A DNA stretch of 64,000 bases from Endobugula sp047636495. GTDB lineage: Bacteria > Pseudomonadota > Gammaproteobacteria > Pseudomonadales > Cellvibrionaceae. The notes beneath the pieces are model-generated. The model was not told where the DNA came from, made no database searches, and saw only the letters and a program-made list of their open reading frames with translations. Every line of letters starts with the position of its first letter. Position 1 is the first letter of the stretch. Positions 1 to 9,010 of this stretch are shown here, piece after piece. A program made the translations under genes and the position numbers. The stretch covers positions 1-64,000 of the forward strand of contig JBLILH010000016.1 of NCBI GenBank assembly GCA_047636495.1. The letters are read 5' to 3'.

Positions 1-128
1 TGTTTTAAGGTCTTTTGCTAATTCTAAGGCTAGCGCTTTGATTTTATGTTGATTCATTACTATTCCCATTATTGTTTAAAAAAGGTTAATCAATAATGGG
101 CACTTACACAATCTAATTTACACCCTCC
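1..128 (-). mobile_element. 5' end of an IS256-family insertion sequence (partial)
   Basis: The reverse strand carries a start codon at 57 followed by 19 codons running off the left edge (MNQHKIKALALELAKDLKT), which resembles the N-terminus of IS256-family transposases. Upstream of it, up to about 126-129, the sequence read on the minus strand begins GGGTGTAAATTAGATTGTGT, the usual look of IS256-type ends. A 10-bp inverted repeat (65-74 and 91-100) lies between start codon and end. The rest of the element is outside the window. The family call rests on 19 residues plus the end sequence. Confidence 0.55.
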
Positions 129-369
129 CATTACTGACATCACGACGCCAGAAATTAACGCTGCCACGCCCCAAAATGTATCTAAGCGACGTAAGATAAA
201 CCATAGGCTATTCCACAAGCCTCCCAACAATAACAAAGTGCCTACAATGTTGGCCGAAACCGGTGCAGCAGACACTAGACGCGGGTAAAACAAATGGAAT
301 CGGCCAGCGCATACTCAAGCCCAGCAACATAATAACTGCGAAGACAATGCCCATAAATTCACTTTTCAT
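90..369 (-). pseudogene. small membrane protein gene, frameshifted and cut by the IS end
   Basis: An ATG at 369 opens a frame starting MKSEFMGIVFAVIMLLGLSM and continuing to ...RWPIPF, which then runs into unrelated sequence. The hydrophobic continuation (FYPRLVSAAPVSANIVGTLL..., to about residue 90) is in another frame from about position 300. Removing one base near 300-305 would join the two into a protein of about 90-100 residues with two or three membrane segments. The last residues before the stop at 90 lie inside the putative IS end, so the original C-terminus is probably lost. The frameshift is inferred and could be a sequencing error. The family is not recognised. Confidence 0.45.
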
Positions 370-425
370 CGTTTTTTTTAACAATAAATTTATTTACTCA
401 TGCACAATGGCTAAAGCTGTTCAGC

Positions 426-1868
426 CTACACATCACCCACACGTAACACCTTTAAGCCGTTAGTACCGCCCTGCAGGTTGTCATGGTCACCTTTAGTGAT
501 AATGACAAGATCCCCGTCTTCCACCACTCCACGTTGCTTCAACTCACCAATCGCACGTAAGTTGGTCGCATGAGAGGTAGCATCGTGGCTTTCAAAAGGA
601 ATCGACTCTACGCCAAGAAATAAAGACACCCGCGCTTGCGTTTTAGCGATGCGAGAAAATGCATATATCGGCAAGTAAGAATTGATACGAGACATCAATA
701 GCGTCGTGGAACCGGTTTCAGTGAACGCAATGATCGCTTTTACACCTTCCAAGTGATTGGCGGTATACATCGCTGCCAACCCGATAGATTCATCAATTGC
801 GTGAAATTGCTTGTCAATGCGGTGAGTAGAGTGGCGAACGCTAGGATCAATCTCAGCGCCGCCAATAGCACGGATCATCGCTTTAACCGTTTCTACTGGA
901 AAATTTCCTGCTGCAGTTTCACCAGAGAGCATCACCGCATCGGTACCATCGATCACCGCATTCGCCACATCAAACACTTCTGCTCGTGTTGGCAGGGGGC
1001 TATTAATCATTGATTCCATCATTTGGGTTGCCGTAATAACGCACTTATTCAGCATGCGTGCGCGTGAAATAATACGCTTTTGAACCACCACCAATTCAGC
1101 ATCGCCAATCTCAACGCCTAAATCACCACGCGCTACCATCACTGCATCAGAAGCGAGAATCACCGCATCAAGGTTGTCATTATTGGCGACAACTTCTGCT
1201 CGTTCTATTTTTGCCACAATACCCGCATTACCGCCAGCGTCGGCTAATAAACGTCGTGCCTGAATAATATCTTCAGCATTACGCGGAAAAGATACCGCAA
1301 GGTAATCTACATCTATTTTTGCTGCTAACTCGATATCTCGCATATCTTTTGCGGTCAATGCTGGTGCGGATAAACCGCCGCCCTGTAAGTTAATGCCTTT
1401 GTTATTAGACAACGTTCCTGCCACATCAACTCGACAATATATTTTGTCGCCGTCAATGGATTCAATAAACAGTACAATACGACCATCGTCCAATAATAAA
1501 GCATCGCCCGCCTTACAATCATTGGGTAACGCCTTGTAGTCGATACCCACAGTGTTCTGGTTCCCGTCTTCTTTACCTAAACTCGCATCAAGAATAAACT
1601 TATCGTTGACCGCTAAATCAATAGAGCCGTTAGCGAATCGAGCAATGCGAATTTTAGGGCCTTGCAAGTCTCCTAATACCGCGACTTGGCGATGATGCTT
1701 TGCCGCCAGCATTCTCACTTGCTGTGCTCGGCGCTGATGATCTTCTGCCACGCCGTGAGAGAAATTCATTCTCACCACGTTAACACCTGCCACTATCATC
1801 TCTTCTAAAATATTCGCTTTATCCGTTGCGGGGCCCAATGTGGCCACTATTTTCGTACGTCTTTGCAT
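426..1868 (-). CDS. pykA: pyruvate kinase
   Basis: This 480-residue cytosolic enzyme converts phosphoenolpyruvate and ADP to pyruvate and ATP, the last step of glycolysis. The N-terminus has the barrel-start motif RRTKIVATLGPA followed by VRMNFSHG (about residues 32-39). The metal/PEP-binding segments IVAKIERAE and VMVARGDLG, and the signature ITATQMMESM...PTRAE, are all intact. The B domain (about 70-170) and the C-terminal allosteric domain are present, and the length is normal for the family. The single-copy context does not show whether it is the AMP-activated (PykA) or FBP-activated (PykF) type; length and sequence favour the PykA type. It appears monocistronic, with its promoter in the long gap above 1868. 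Confidence 0.95.
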   Translation of the reverse strand: MQRRTKIVATLGPATDKANILEEMIVAGVNVVRMNFSHGVAEDHQRRAQQVRMLAAKHHRQVAVLGDLQGPKIRIARFANGSIDLAVNDKFILDASLGKEDGNQNTVGIDYKALPNDCKAGDALLLDDGRIVLFIESIDGDKIYCRVDVAGTLSNNKGINLQGGGLSAPALTAKDMRDIELAAKIDVDYLAVSFPRNAEDIIQARRLLADAGGNAGIVAKIERAEVVANNDNLDAVILASDAVMVARGDLGVEIGDAELVVVQKRIISRARMLNKCVITATQMMESMINSPLPTRAEVFDVANAVIDGTDAVMLSGETAAGNFPVETVKAMIRAIGGAEIDPSVRHSTHRIDKQFHAIDESIGLAAMYTANHLEGVKAIIAFTETGSTTLLMSRINSYLPIYAFSRIAKTQARVSLFLGVESIPFESHDATSHATNLRAIGELKQRGVVEDGDLVIITKGDHDNLQGGTNGLKVLRVGDV

Positions 1869-2606
1869 AAGAAATCCCAGTTAATCATGTAATAATTAAT
1901 GTGTCGGTTACCGCACCTACACTGAGGTTTTTTGCTCTCTGATAAGTAAGGTGGCCCCCTTCATTTAATAGCATAGCGTAAATATATGACAAGATCATGG
2001 TGTGCAATATCATGTCTTTCAAAGAACAATATCAACACGCGCCGGAGTGTCGTTAACCCATCACCAGTGTAAAAAACTCACCTATAGTTTACAGGATACT
2101 GATAGTAATTAACGGTACTTATTACCGGCTTTCTTATCAATTTCACCCTCACCTTTCACATCACATTGCTATATGCTGTTGGCTATTAGCCGTATTTGTG
2201 AGCGCTCTTGGTACACCCGTTAATTTTCGAGAAAAACACCAAGAAACGACTTACTCGTCGAAATTTTGCTTATTATAAAAACACGAGCACCGAAAGAGAG
2301 CGATAAAAAGGTGATATTAGCGAGGAAAAAGCTCTATAATATCGTTTATTAATTTGGCTAGATTAATTAAGTAATGTTTTGGTTAGCTATGTAGCCACTG
2401 CTATTTCATCCACCACGTTATTCATTGCGTTATTACCTTGCGACCATGATACGTTGGTTACACTCTAGTGACAGCATAGTTATACTTTAGCCAAGCTGTC
2501 TTTTCACTACTGTTATAGTATCGTTATAGTATCGTTATAGTATCGTTCCACTATCCAATACTATCGCTACGCTATCCAATACATGACCTACTATAGAGGA
2601 CTCGCC
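1869..2606. other. intergenic region between two divergent genes
   Basis: No gene is supported in these ~740 bases. They separate pykA (leftward) from the aspartate aminotransferase (rightward), so both promoters should lie here. The stretch is A+T-rich and ends in a short tandem repeat. No clear operator was recognised. Confidence 0.6.
2512..2544. repeat. 11-bp tandem repeat, three copies
   Basis: The unit GTTATAGTATC occurs three times head to tail (2512-2522, 2523-2533, 2534-2544), and decayed variants (CTATCCAATA) continue to about 2580. It sits directly upstream of the aminotransferase start and may supply or space promoter elements. Replication slippage is the simplest origin. Confidence 0.85.
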
Positions 2607-3908
2607 TTGAACCTTCAAAACGCATCAATCGAAGAGCTTCGTCAGTTAGAAGCTGAGTTATCGCGTGCACATCACGCTTTTTGCCAACAAGATATCGCAC
2701 TAGACCTGACTCGCGGAAAACCGTCTAGCGATCAATTGACGTTGGCAGATCAACTCGACGGAATTTTAGAGGGCGGATATATAGCCCCCGATGGCACAGA
2801 CACCCGAAACTATGGCGGTTTAGAAGGTCTCAAGGATATGCGTAAACTAGGCGCTGATCTTCTTGGTGTAAAGCCGAGCGAAATTTTGGCGCAGGGTAAT
2901 AGCAGTCTCACCCTAATGTTCTATGCCGTTCTGATTGCAAAAGAGTTCGGTCTGGGTCAAAAAAATGCTGCAACAGCAACAGAGACAGCGTGGAGAAACA
3001 CTAGCGAAAAAATCAAATTTATCTGCCCCGTACCGGGTTATGATCGCCACTTTAGTGTGTGCGAGCAGTTTGGCATTGAGATGATCAGCGTACCTATGAC
3101 GCCAACAGGTCCTGATATGGATATCGTCGAAGGCTTAATAAAAACAGATTCGTCTATCAAGGGTATGTGGTGCGTTCCAAAATACTCCAATCCCACAGGC
3201 ACAGTGTATAGCGACGAGACCGTAGAGCGCATAGCAAAACTTGGGCTAACCGCTAGCAGTAACTTCTGCGTGTTTTGGGATAACGCTTATGCCGTACACG
3301 ATTTACATGGCTACAAAGCGATTGCGAACATTATGGATCTTTGTCGTCAACATGGCACTGAAGATTCAGTGATGCAATTTGCATCAACATCAAAAATTTC
3401 TCATGCAGGTTCAGGCGTTGCCTTTATTGCTTCGTCAGAAGGTAACCTAAAACATTTTCTCGATGTACTTGGCATTCTTAGCATTGGCCCCGATAAAGTG
3501 AATCAGTTGCGCCACCTGCGATTGTTCCCTAGTTACGATGCGCTGGTGCAGCATATGGACAAACATGCCGCACTATTAAGACCACGCTTTGAATGTGTAC
3601 TGAAACATTTAGATGCAAACTTTGCTGATAGTGATTTAGGCGAATGGGACAGTGCCGAAGGTGGATATTTTATCTCATTTAATACTCAGCCGTCGCTAGC
3701 GACGGCAGTAGTGCAACTTGCCGGTGAAGCGGGTGTAAAACTCACGCCAGCAGGTGCAACATTTCCTTATGGCAACGACCCAGAAGACAACAATATTCGT
3801 ATTGCCCCATCAATGCCTACACTAGAGGACATTGAACAAGCGATGCAAATATTTGTTAATTGCGTCAAACTCGCCTCAGTAAAAAAAGCTTTAGTGGCGA
3901 TTGAGTAA
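2607..3908 (+). CDS. aspartate aminotransferase, Rv3722c-type (PF12897)
   Basis: This PLP-dependent fold-type I aminotransferase belongs to the family typified by mycobacterial Rv3722c, which makes aspartate from oxaloacetate and glutamate. The N-terminal DLTRGKPSSDQL, GNSSLTLM, CPVPGYDRHF and CVPKYSNPTG segments are typical. The PLP lysine lies in STSKISHAGSG, about residue 262. The family length of about 430 aa matches. I place the start at TTG 2607 because AGAGGA lies six bases upstream; an in-frame ATG at 2583 has no comparable ribosome-binding site. A hairpin terminator follows at 3947. Confidence 0.88.
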   Translation: MNLQNASIEELRQLEAELSRAHHAFCQQDIALDLTRGKPSSDQLTLADQLDGILEGGYIAPDGTDTRNYGGLEGLKDMRKLGADLLGVKPSEILAQGNSSLTLMFYAVLIAKEFGLGQKNAATATETAWRNTSEKIKFICPVPGYDRHFSVCEQFGIEMISVPMTPTGPDMDIVEGLIKTDSSIKGMWCVPKYSNPTGTVYSDETVERIAKLGLTASSNFCVFWDNAYAVHDLHGYKAIANIMDLCRQHGTEDSVMQFASTSKISHAGSGVAFIASSEGNLKHFLDVLGILSIGPDKVNQLRHLRLFPSYDALVQHMDKHAALLRPRFECVLKHLDANFADSDLGEWDSAEGGYFISFNTQPSLATAVVQLAGEAGVKLTPAGATFPYGNDPEDNNIRIAPSMPTLEDIEQAMQIFVNCVKLASVKKALVAIE

Positions 3909-3946
3909 GCCACTATTAAGTTAGCCATCATCACAATATAGCCGTT

Positions 3947-3975
3947 AAAGGGCCATAGTAATATCGCCCTTTTTA
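3947..3975 (+). terminator. Rho-independent terminator of the aminotransferase gene
   Basis: Arms AAAGGGC (3947-3953) and GCCCTTT (3966-3972) pair and run into a T tract, 38 bases after the stop codon. Confidence 0.75.
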
Positions 3976-4060
3976 ATGACAACTATTTAATTGTAAATAT
4001 TATGTACGGCAAGTTATTTACTATCCGTACAAGGGGCTCACCATACAAAACGAGAAAAAT

Positions 4061-4471
4061 ATGTCTATAGAATGGGTTAGCACACGACATACTGAAAAGA
4101 CGCAATATAGTCATCAGGCATACTGTAAAAGTAATGACAACAATATTCTCAAACAAGCAGTTAATCGAACAGTAGAGAAAGCTATCGGTTATCTAGATGA
4201 AAACATTCGCGATGACTCAATGTATTTTTTAGTCGAGTGGCAAGCAGAAGATTCATCGCTGACTATTTTTGTCAGTGATGACACTAAACAAAGTGAATCT
4301 CTACATATTGTCCATTGCACCCTAGACTGCTTGGCTAAGGGAGACAACATTGATACCGATAATATTCAATATTGGACGAGAGATTTATTAACCACTAGCG
4401 CTGATTTTATTCGCTTTTCTTTGGTGGCTATTTTTAGCCAAGGCAATAGAAAGCAGACCGTACTGCTGTAA
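4061..4471 (+). CDS. hypothetical protein, 136 aa
   Basis: The family is not recognised. The protein is acidic to neutral, with no signal peptide or membrane segment. The N-terminal half is predicted mainly helical (NNILKQAVNRTVEKAIGYLD), followed by an alternating strand-like part (MYFLVEWQ, LTIFVSDD). The coding frame is open, starts at an ATG with AGAAAA-type purine-rich sequence upstream, and converges with the epimerase gene 39 bases downstream, with no good hairpin between them. It stands alone, so context gives no functional hint. Confidence 0.6.
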   Translation: MSIEWVSTRHTEKTQYSHQAYCKSNDNNILKQAVNRTVEKAIGYLDENIRDDSMYFLVEWQAEDSSLTIFVSDDTKQSESLHIVHCTLDCLAKGDNIDTDNIQYWTRDLLTTSADFIRFSLVAIFSQGNRKQTVLL

Positions 4472-4510
4472 AAAATTATAACGGCAAGGCTTTACCTAGA
4501 ACGTTGTCCA

Positions 4511-5407
4511 CTACTTGTTGACGATATTTTCCAACGCAGCCTCTAACGATTGATAACGAAAACGAAATCCTGACTCGGTTAATGCCTTAGGGATGACTCT
4601 CTGCCCTTCTATTAATAGCTGAGAAGCATCGCCAAACAACAACTTAAGTACAAAGCTAGGCATTGGAAATATATGTGGCCGAGACATTTTTTTCGCTAAC
4701 ATTTTTGTAAACGTATCGTAGACAACCGGCTCAGGAGCAGTAGCATTCACCGCCCCTTCTATCGATGGTGTTTCCAGAATATGTATAATGGCACTCACCA
4801 TGTCATCGATATGAATCCACGACAGCCATTGACGACCTGATGCTACCTTACCCCCCAGACCCAAACTAAATGGCAGCCACATTTTCTGTAAGGCACCTGC
4901 GTTTTTGTCCAGCACAACACCTGTACGCAACAAGCACACTCGTGTACCCAACGCTCTTACCTTTAACGCCTCAAACTCCCACTCATTACATAATCGGCTT
5001 GGGAAGCAATTACGGGAATGAGCACCCTCATCCAGTGGCTTGTCTTCAGGATAATTGCCGTAGTAGCCTATCGCCGAACCACTAATCATTATTGTGGGCG
5101 GCTTATCGGTCTCAGAAATCCATTTATTCAAATGCCTAGTAACGCCGATGCGGCTAGACCGTAATTCTGCTTTACGCGTATTTGTCCATCGGCCACCCAT
5201 AATCGGCTCGCCGGCTAAATTAATGACCGCATCGATAGAGGTCGTGATAGCCCTAAAAGAATGAATATAGTCAACACGTTCACCGTACCTCGCTCGGGCT
5301 TTTTCGATGTCACGACAAAACAACGTAACACTATGCTGGCGCTGCAGTAGAGCGTCAACTAAATGACCGCCAATAAACCCTGTGCCACCTGTGATCAAAA
5401 TATTCAT
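4511..5407 (-). CDS. TIGR01777-family NAD(P)-dependent epimerase (YfcH-like)
   Basis: This is a short-chain dehydrogenase/reductase of the extended (epimerase) class. The Rossmann motif ILITGGTGFIGGHLVDAL is at the N-terminus, and SGSAIGYYG carries the catalytic YxxxK region in the altered form usual for this family. The C-terminus has the DUF1731 domain (LLIEGQRVIPKALTESGFRF). Length (298 aa) is normal. The start at 5407 is chosen because AGGAGAG lies just upstream and because the Rossmann fold starts at once; an upstream in-frame ATG at 5431 would add eight unlikely residues. The substrate is unknown for the family. Confidence 0.88.
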   Translation of the reverse strand: MNILITGGTGFIGGHLVDALLQRQHSVTLFCRDIEKARARYGERVDYIHSFRAITTSIDAVINLAGEPIMGGRWTNTRKAELRSSRIGVTRHLNKWISETDKPPTIMISGSAIGYYGNYPEDKPLDEGAHSRNCFPSRLCNEWEFEALKVRALGTRVCLLRTGVVLDKNAGALQKMWLPFSLGLGGKVASGRQWLSWIHIDDMVSAIIHILETPSIEGAVNATAPEPVVYDTFTKMLAKKMSRPHIFPMPSFVLKLLFGDASQLLIEGQRVIPKALTESGFRFRYQSLEAALENIVNK

Positions 5408-5434
5408 TACTGTGCTCTCCTGTACTCTCAACTT

Positions 5435-5466
5435 TTTAGATTTTTTAGACTTTTTAGACTTTTTAT
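5435..5466. repeat. short A+T-rich tandem repeat
   Basis: The 10-bp unit TTTTTAGACT, with one variant, is repeated about three times just upstream of the epimerase start. Confidence 0.6.
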
Positions 5467-5561
5467 AAAAAACTTAATTTATCTTGCCGACAAGCATTAT
5501 TCTATAGACGCCACCTACAACCGATTTGCCACATGAAAAAAAGGGGTTACAGGAACAAACA

Positions 5562-6377
5562 TTACCCCAAAGACAGAAAACGCCTAACAATACCCACGAA
5601 GATATCGGGTTTCTCTGCATGCAACCAATGTCGCGTACCGCTTATAATTTTTACGCTGGCGAATGGGAAAAGGCTTACAATACTTTCACGGTGCTCGGGC
5701 AGGATATAAGGTGACAACTCACCCTTTATAAATAAAACGGGACGTGTGAACGCCGTTAAGTCTTGTGAATTAGCATCAATGAGTTGCTCGTAGGCCGCAA
5801 TTAAGCCGTCGATGTTTGCGCGCCAGTACCAAGCGCCGTCTTTTGTTTTTTCTAGGTTTTTCAATAAAAAACTGCGGGTCGATAACTCACCAACACAAGG
5901 CTGCATCATTTTATCGGCATCAATACGATTGTTGATTACCGTTAAATCAACCGCCTTAAAGGCAGCAAACACATCATTATGGCGAGCGGTATAAGCTACT
6001 GGCGCTATATCCGCCACAACCAGCCGATCGACTTTCTCTGGGTAGCGTAAAGCGATTTCCATACCCACCTTGCCGCCCAGTGAGTGACCTAAGACATGGG
6101 CTTTTTCAATACCCTGTTCAGACATCCACGCCACAACTGACTCGGCAAGCAAGGCCAAACTCGTGGTTTGAGTATGCGCTGAACGCCCATGATTAGGCAA
6201 GTCTATGGAATACACACAATAGGTGTCGGATAGCCTGCGCGCAATCAACCCCAAATTATCTAGCGAACCAAACAGCCCATGAATAACGAGTAATGGCGGT
6301 GCTGCTGTGTTGCCTAACTGACGGGAGTATATTGCTGGGGCAGAAGAAGAAGTGGGGTCGCTATAAGTAGACGACAT
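5562..6377 (-). CDS. alpha/beta-hydrolase, YbfF-type esterase
   Basis: This is an alpha/beta-hydrolase of 271 residues. The oxyanion region is LLVIHGLFGSLDN, the nucleophile elbow is VLGHSLGGK, and the catalytic histidine lies in SGTRHWLHAEKP near the C-terminus. These match the YbfF group of small-ester and acyl-CoA esterases; the physiological substrate is unknown. The start codon overlaps the stop of the upstream DUF1820 gene in a TAATG arrangement, so the two are translationally coupled. No signal peptide is visible and the enzyme should be cytosolic. Confidence 0.88.
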   Translation of the reverse strand: MSSTYSDPTSSSAPAIYSRQLGNTAAPPLLVIHGLFGSLDNLGLIARRLSDTYCVYSIDLPNHGRSAHTQTTSLALLAESVVAWMSEQGIEKAHVLGHSLGGKVGMEIALRYPEKVDRLVVADIAPVAYTARHNDVFAAFKAVDLTVINNRIDADKMMQPCVGELSTRSFLLKNLEKTKDGAWYWRANIDGLIAAYEQLIDANSQDLTAFTRPVLFIKGELSPYILPEHRESIVSLFPFASVKIISGTRHWLHAEKPDIFVGIVRRFLSLG

Positions 6378-6727
6378 TACGCATCACTATTCGTCGGTTT
6401 GCCTGTGCGATGCTCACGAGTGGGAAACTGCGAAACATTTCCCGCGCCTTTAATATCTGACACCTTCACCGGCCCTTCTTTTTCCACTTCATCGATGCGG
6501 ATAATCGACTGCATAGGAATATATGAACGCTTCACACCACTAAACTCACCTTTTAACTTTTCCTCACTCGGGTCAACAATGACCTGCGTACGCTCACCAA
6601 ACAACAACTCTTCTAATTCAATAAAACCGAACATATCACTTTGGTAAATATACCGAGTATAAATTTCAAAGACCTCGCCTTCGTTGTAGAAAATTACCTT
6701 AAAGATAGATGTGGTAGGTTCAGACAT
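6377..6727 (-). CDS. DUF1820 family protein
   Basis: This small conserved gammaproteobacterial protein (116 aa) has no known biochemical role. FKVIFYNEGEVFEIY at the start and the central GFIELEELLFGER and RSYIPMQSIIRIDEVE segments fit DUF1820. The C-terminal tail is polar and probably disordered. It is the first gene of a two-gene unit with the downstream esterase, joined by a TAATG overlap. No signal peptide or membrane segment is visible. Confidence 0.85.
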   Translation of the reverse strand: MSEPTTSIFKVIFYNEGEVFEIYTRYIYQSDMFGFIELEELLFGERTQVIVDPSEEKLKGEFSGVKRSYIPMQSIIRIDEVEKEGPVKVSDIKGAGNVSQFPTREHRTGKPTNSDA

Positions 6728-6976
6728 AATACTTCTCTATATGGCGTGGCTAACGATGATATCACTACGGATGATTTATTAAGATCAAGGCTTTGTAAGT
6801 GGTGCCTGTAATGGTAAATTACAAGTGAGAAGAGCGTATTGACAAATAACGACAATGATTAAATAAGCACATAAAAAAAGATATCGACGATTAGCTATTG
6901 ATCTTACTAGCAACATTGAGGTTAAATAGCCGCCTTCGCGTATATTGTTGACAATCCACAACGCAGACAACCATAT

Positions 6977-7053
6977 GCATCCGTAGCTCAGCTGGATAGA
7001 GTAGGTGGCTTCGAACCACTTGGTCGGGGGTTCGAATCCCTCCGGGTGCACCA
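6977..7053 (+). tRNA. tRNA-Arg (anticodon TCG)
   Basis: The acceptor arms GCATCCG and CGGGTGC pair fully, with one G-T pair. The D-arm GCTCAGCTGGATAGAGT, the anticodon stem-loop GGTGG-CTTCGAA-CCACT and the T-arm with GTTCGAATC are canonical. The loop places TCG at positions 34-36. The CCA end is encoded (7051-7053). Confidence 0.95.
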
Positions 7054-7057
7054 TATT

Positions 7058-7088
7058 AAAAAGCCTCGTTCATCGAACGGGGCTTTTT
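7058..7088 (+). terminator. Rho-independent terminator after tRNA-Arg
   Basis: AAAAAGCCTCGTTC and GAACGGGGCTTTTT pair around ATC, giving a long stem that ends in T5. It begins five bases after the CCA. Confidence 0.9.
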
Positions 7089-7235
7089 AATATGGTTAAT
7101 TCGGTGGACATGATTTAACCCCCCCTGTTCGACAATATGGCCGAGAGCAACATTGCATAAGCGCATGAATGCGCTGAATAAGCCCTCTGGGTGTTTTACA
7201 TTAGCGCTTTTGCCTGATTTTATGAACGCCCTATT

Positions 7236-7266
7236 CCTACTCCTACCCCTACCCCTACCCCTACCC
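7236..7266. repeat. hexanucleotide repeat (CCCCTA)n
   Basis: Five consecutive CCTACT/CCCTAC hexamers occur in a non-coding stretch. The G-rich complement (TAGGGG)n could form unusual structures, but the tract is short and simple slippage explains it. Confidence 0.85.
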
Positions 7267-7411
7267 AGACAAAAGGGAATGACCTTGTTGGCCATAAAAT
7301 GTCTGGCCACTAGTTTGGGCGATCACAATGGCGACGACTCAACTGCGAATACTATGGCCAGTTGTAAACACTCACAGGGGAACACTCACCCCTGACTACT
7401 CACCCCTGACT

Positions 7412-7742
7412 ATGATTCACTCGCTGCCGAGCGAGACCCATTATTACTGGAAAAAGGCCATGGCTATTCACGAATATTTGACGTGGACCAAATATATTTA
7501 ATACCGACATGTGCGTATGCAAACCCGTGCAATACTTCGACGGCAAACACCCCTGCGAAAATCCACAATAATTAATGCCGCATAGCATTAAGACTGGCAG
7601 CCGTGAAGGTGATTTAGTGCTGGACCCGTTTGTAGTTGGTGGGACACCTGTTACGGCTAAGCCGTTGGGCAGGCGATTTATTGGGTGTGAGTTGGATGAT
7701 GGGGATTTTGTTGGGACTAGGGAGAGGGTTACTAGCGTTTGA
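7412..7742 (+). pseudogene. remnant of a DNA methyltransferase gene (3' part)
   Basis: From 7482 one frame reads RGPNIFNTDMCVCKPVQYFD, then GKHPCENPQ, a TAA stop near 7569, then LMPHSIKTGSREGDLVLDPF and LGRRFIGCELDDGDF up to TGA at 7742. This is the pattern of the C-terminal part of N4/N6 DNA methyltransferases: HPxEKP, VLDPFxGxGTT (the SAM motif, here degraded to VLDPFVVGGTP), and GRRFIGIELD. A frameshift near 7480 separates an upstream piece (MIHSLPSETHYYWKKAMAI) that may belong to the same gene. The internal stop, frameshift and damaged SAM motif show it is dead. No cognate nuclease was found nearby. Confidence 0.65.
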
Positions 7743-7839
7743 GTTTTTTGGGCATTGCCCACCTAAAAACTGTTTGCTCCCGTATGCTGGCTAAACCCAC
7801 AGACAACACCACCGACTTTTATACCTTACAGCAATAATA

Positions 7840-7890
7840 TTTATGGGCTGCTTTCGGCCAAAATCGGACGCTCAGGAGCGAAAGGCAAGA
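7840..7890. repeat. dispersed repeat, partial copy
   Basis: The core TGCTTTCGGCCAAAATCGGACG resembles the sequence at about 8977-9001 (TCGGCCAGAAGCGGACGCTT). Both flank the secreted-protein gene at 7968-8726. Confidence 0.4.
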
Positions 7891-7967
7891 CTTAGGTCGC
7901 TTTCTACAAATATGATGGTATAAACCTATGGTGCGCTTGATACAAAGGGCTTGTTTTCTCTGCGCGT

Positions 7968-8726
7968 CTAATGAATTAAGTGTCCCATACCACCTCCTCC
8001 CAAAGGTGGTGGCGGAGGACCAGGAGGATGTTGATAGTTTCTGAAGCGGTCGTTCCCAGAATGACAATTAGAAGATAATTCATGCTCACTTGGTAAATTC
8101 ATCATATCTTGGTGTAAGTTATCAAGCCAGCTTGAAGATCCAAATAATGCTTCAGCGAGCATCTGATCCGCTGGACTTCTGGTAAAGCTAACTGATACAG
8201 TCGCATGAATGTTCGATATATCACATGAAGACACATCTACCCGAGAAACTCGGTTGTATAAAAATTCAGAGGCCATTCTAGCTGTCCATGTTCGAGTTGC
8301 TGCTATTGTATTTGTTAGTCCCTGCGTTAATTTAGCATTTATAAAGGATTGAAAATTTGAGTCCATCCCAGGGAGGTTCATCCATTGGCCTTCAACAGAA
8401 TGGACATTTAGCGGGTCAAAATTGAACATGATATTTCGAAAAATATGTCTTCCTGATTTATCCGCTTCTCGAACAACCGTGAACCTTAAGGCCCCATATT
8501 CATTAAGACTCCCTCCGCTCCATTCCGAATAACTGTGAGTATTAGGTGGACTACTAGACGGGTTGTTTGCTGCATCCAGATCCTCCATAATATCATCACC
8601 AAAGATTTCGAAATCATCAAGACCTGATATTTCGTTAGGTTTTTCAAGGTTAGGATCATCTCCAGCAGTGACAGATAAGGGAAGTACCAACAGATAAAAT
8701 AGTAAAATAAATAATTTCTTTGTCAT
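7968..8726 (-). CDS. secreted hypothetical protein with Pro/Gly-rich tail
   Basis: The 252-residue protein starts with a clear Sec signal peptide (MTKKLFILLFYLLVLPLSVT, cleavage near AGDD). The mature part begins with an acidic low-complexity region (to about residue 55). A conserved-looking core follows (EYGALRFTVVREADKSGRHI to about 215), with two possible disulphide cysteines (SSCDIS, SSNCHS). It ends in PPGPPPPPLGGGGMGHLIH, which may be read-through into repeat DNA, because a dispersed repeat lies just beyond the stop. The family is not recognised. It should be exported, probably to the periplasm or outside the cell. It is flanked by repeats and has no operon partners. Confidence 0.65.
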   Translation of the reverse strand: MTKKLFILLFYLLVLPLSVTAGDDPNLEKPNEISGLDDFEIFGDDIMEDLDAANNPSSSPPNTHSYSEWSGGSLNEYGALRFTVVREADKSGRHIFRNIMFNFDPLNVHSVEGQWMNLPGMDSNFQSFINAKLTQGLTNTIAATRTWTARMASEFLYNRVSRVDVSSCDISNIHATVSVSFTRSPADQMLAEALFGSSSWLDNLHQDMMNLPSEHELSSNCHSGNDRFRNYQHPPGPPPPPLGGGGMGHLIH

Positions 8727-8904
8727 GACTCTACCCCTTTATGAAAACCATGTGGATTATATTCACGTGTGCAACAGTTGGATTAACTCCTAACGCCAAC
8801 ATCAGCGGATAATATTGTAGAGCATAGCGGCTTCATCCAACAGATAATTAGATGTAACCCATAGTAAAGCAGCTTAGACAGATTCCATATAAATCTTTTC
8901 TTCG

Positions 8905-9010
8905 ATGTCCGCTTTGAGTCAAAAGCAGACGTTAATTTCAATAATAACAGCTGAGTGCCTGCCCTCGCAAATGTCGTTTGCTATCGGCCAGAAGCGGACG
9001 CTTAGTATTA
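8905..9010 (+). repeat. dispersed repeat related to 7840-7890
   Basis: It contains two related half-units: GTCAAAAGCAGACGTTAATT and GGCCAGAAGCGGACGCTTA. The open frame running through it to 9240 has no recognisable domain and I do not count it as a gene. Repeats with this 'AAAGCGGACGCT' core are common in proteobacterial intergenic DNA. Confidence 0.4.

Noticed and set aside
7056..7310. Minus-strand frame with Gly-Arg repeats
   Set aside because: The RGRGRGRSR run is a translation of the CCCCTA repeat, and the frame overlaps the tRNA terminator.
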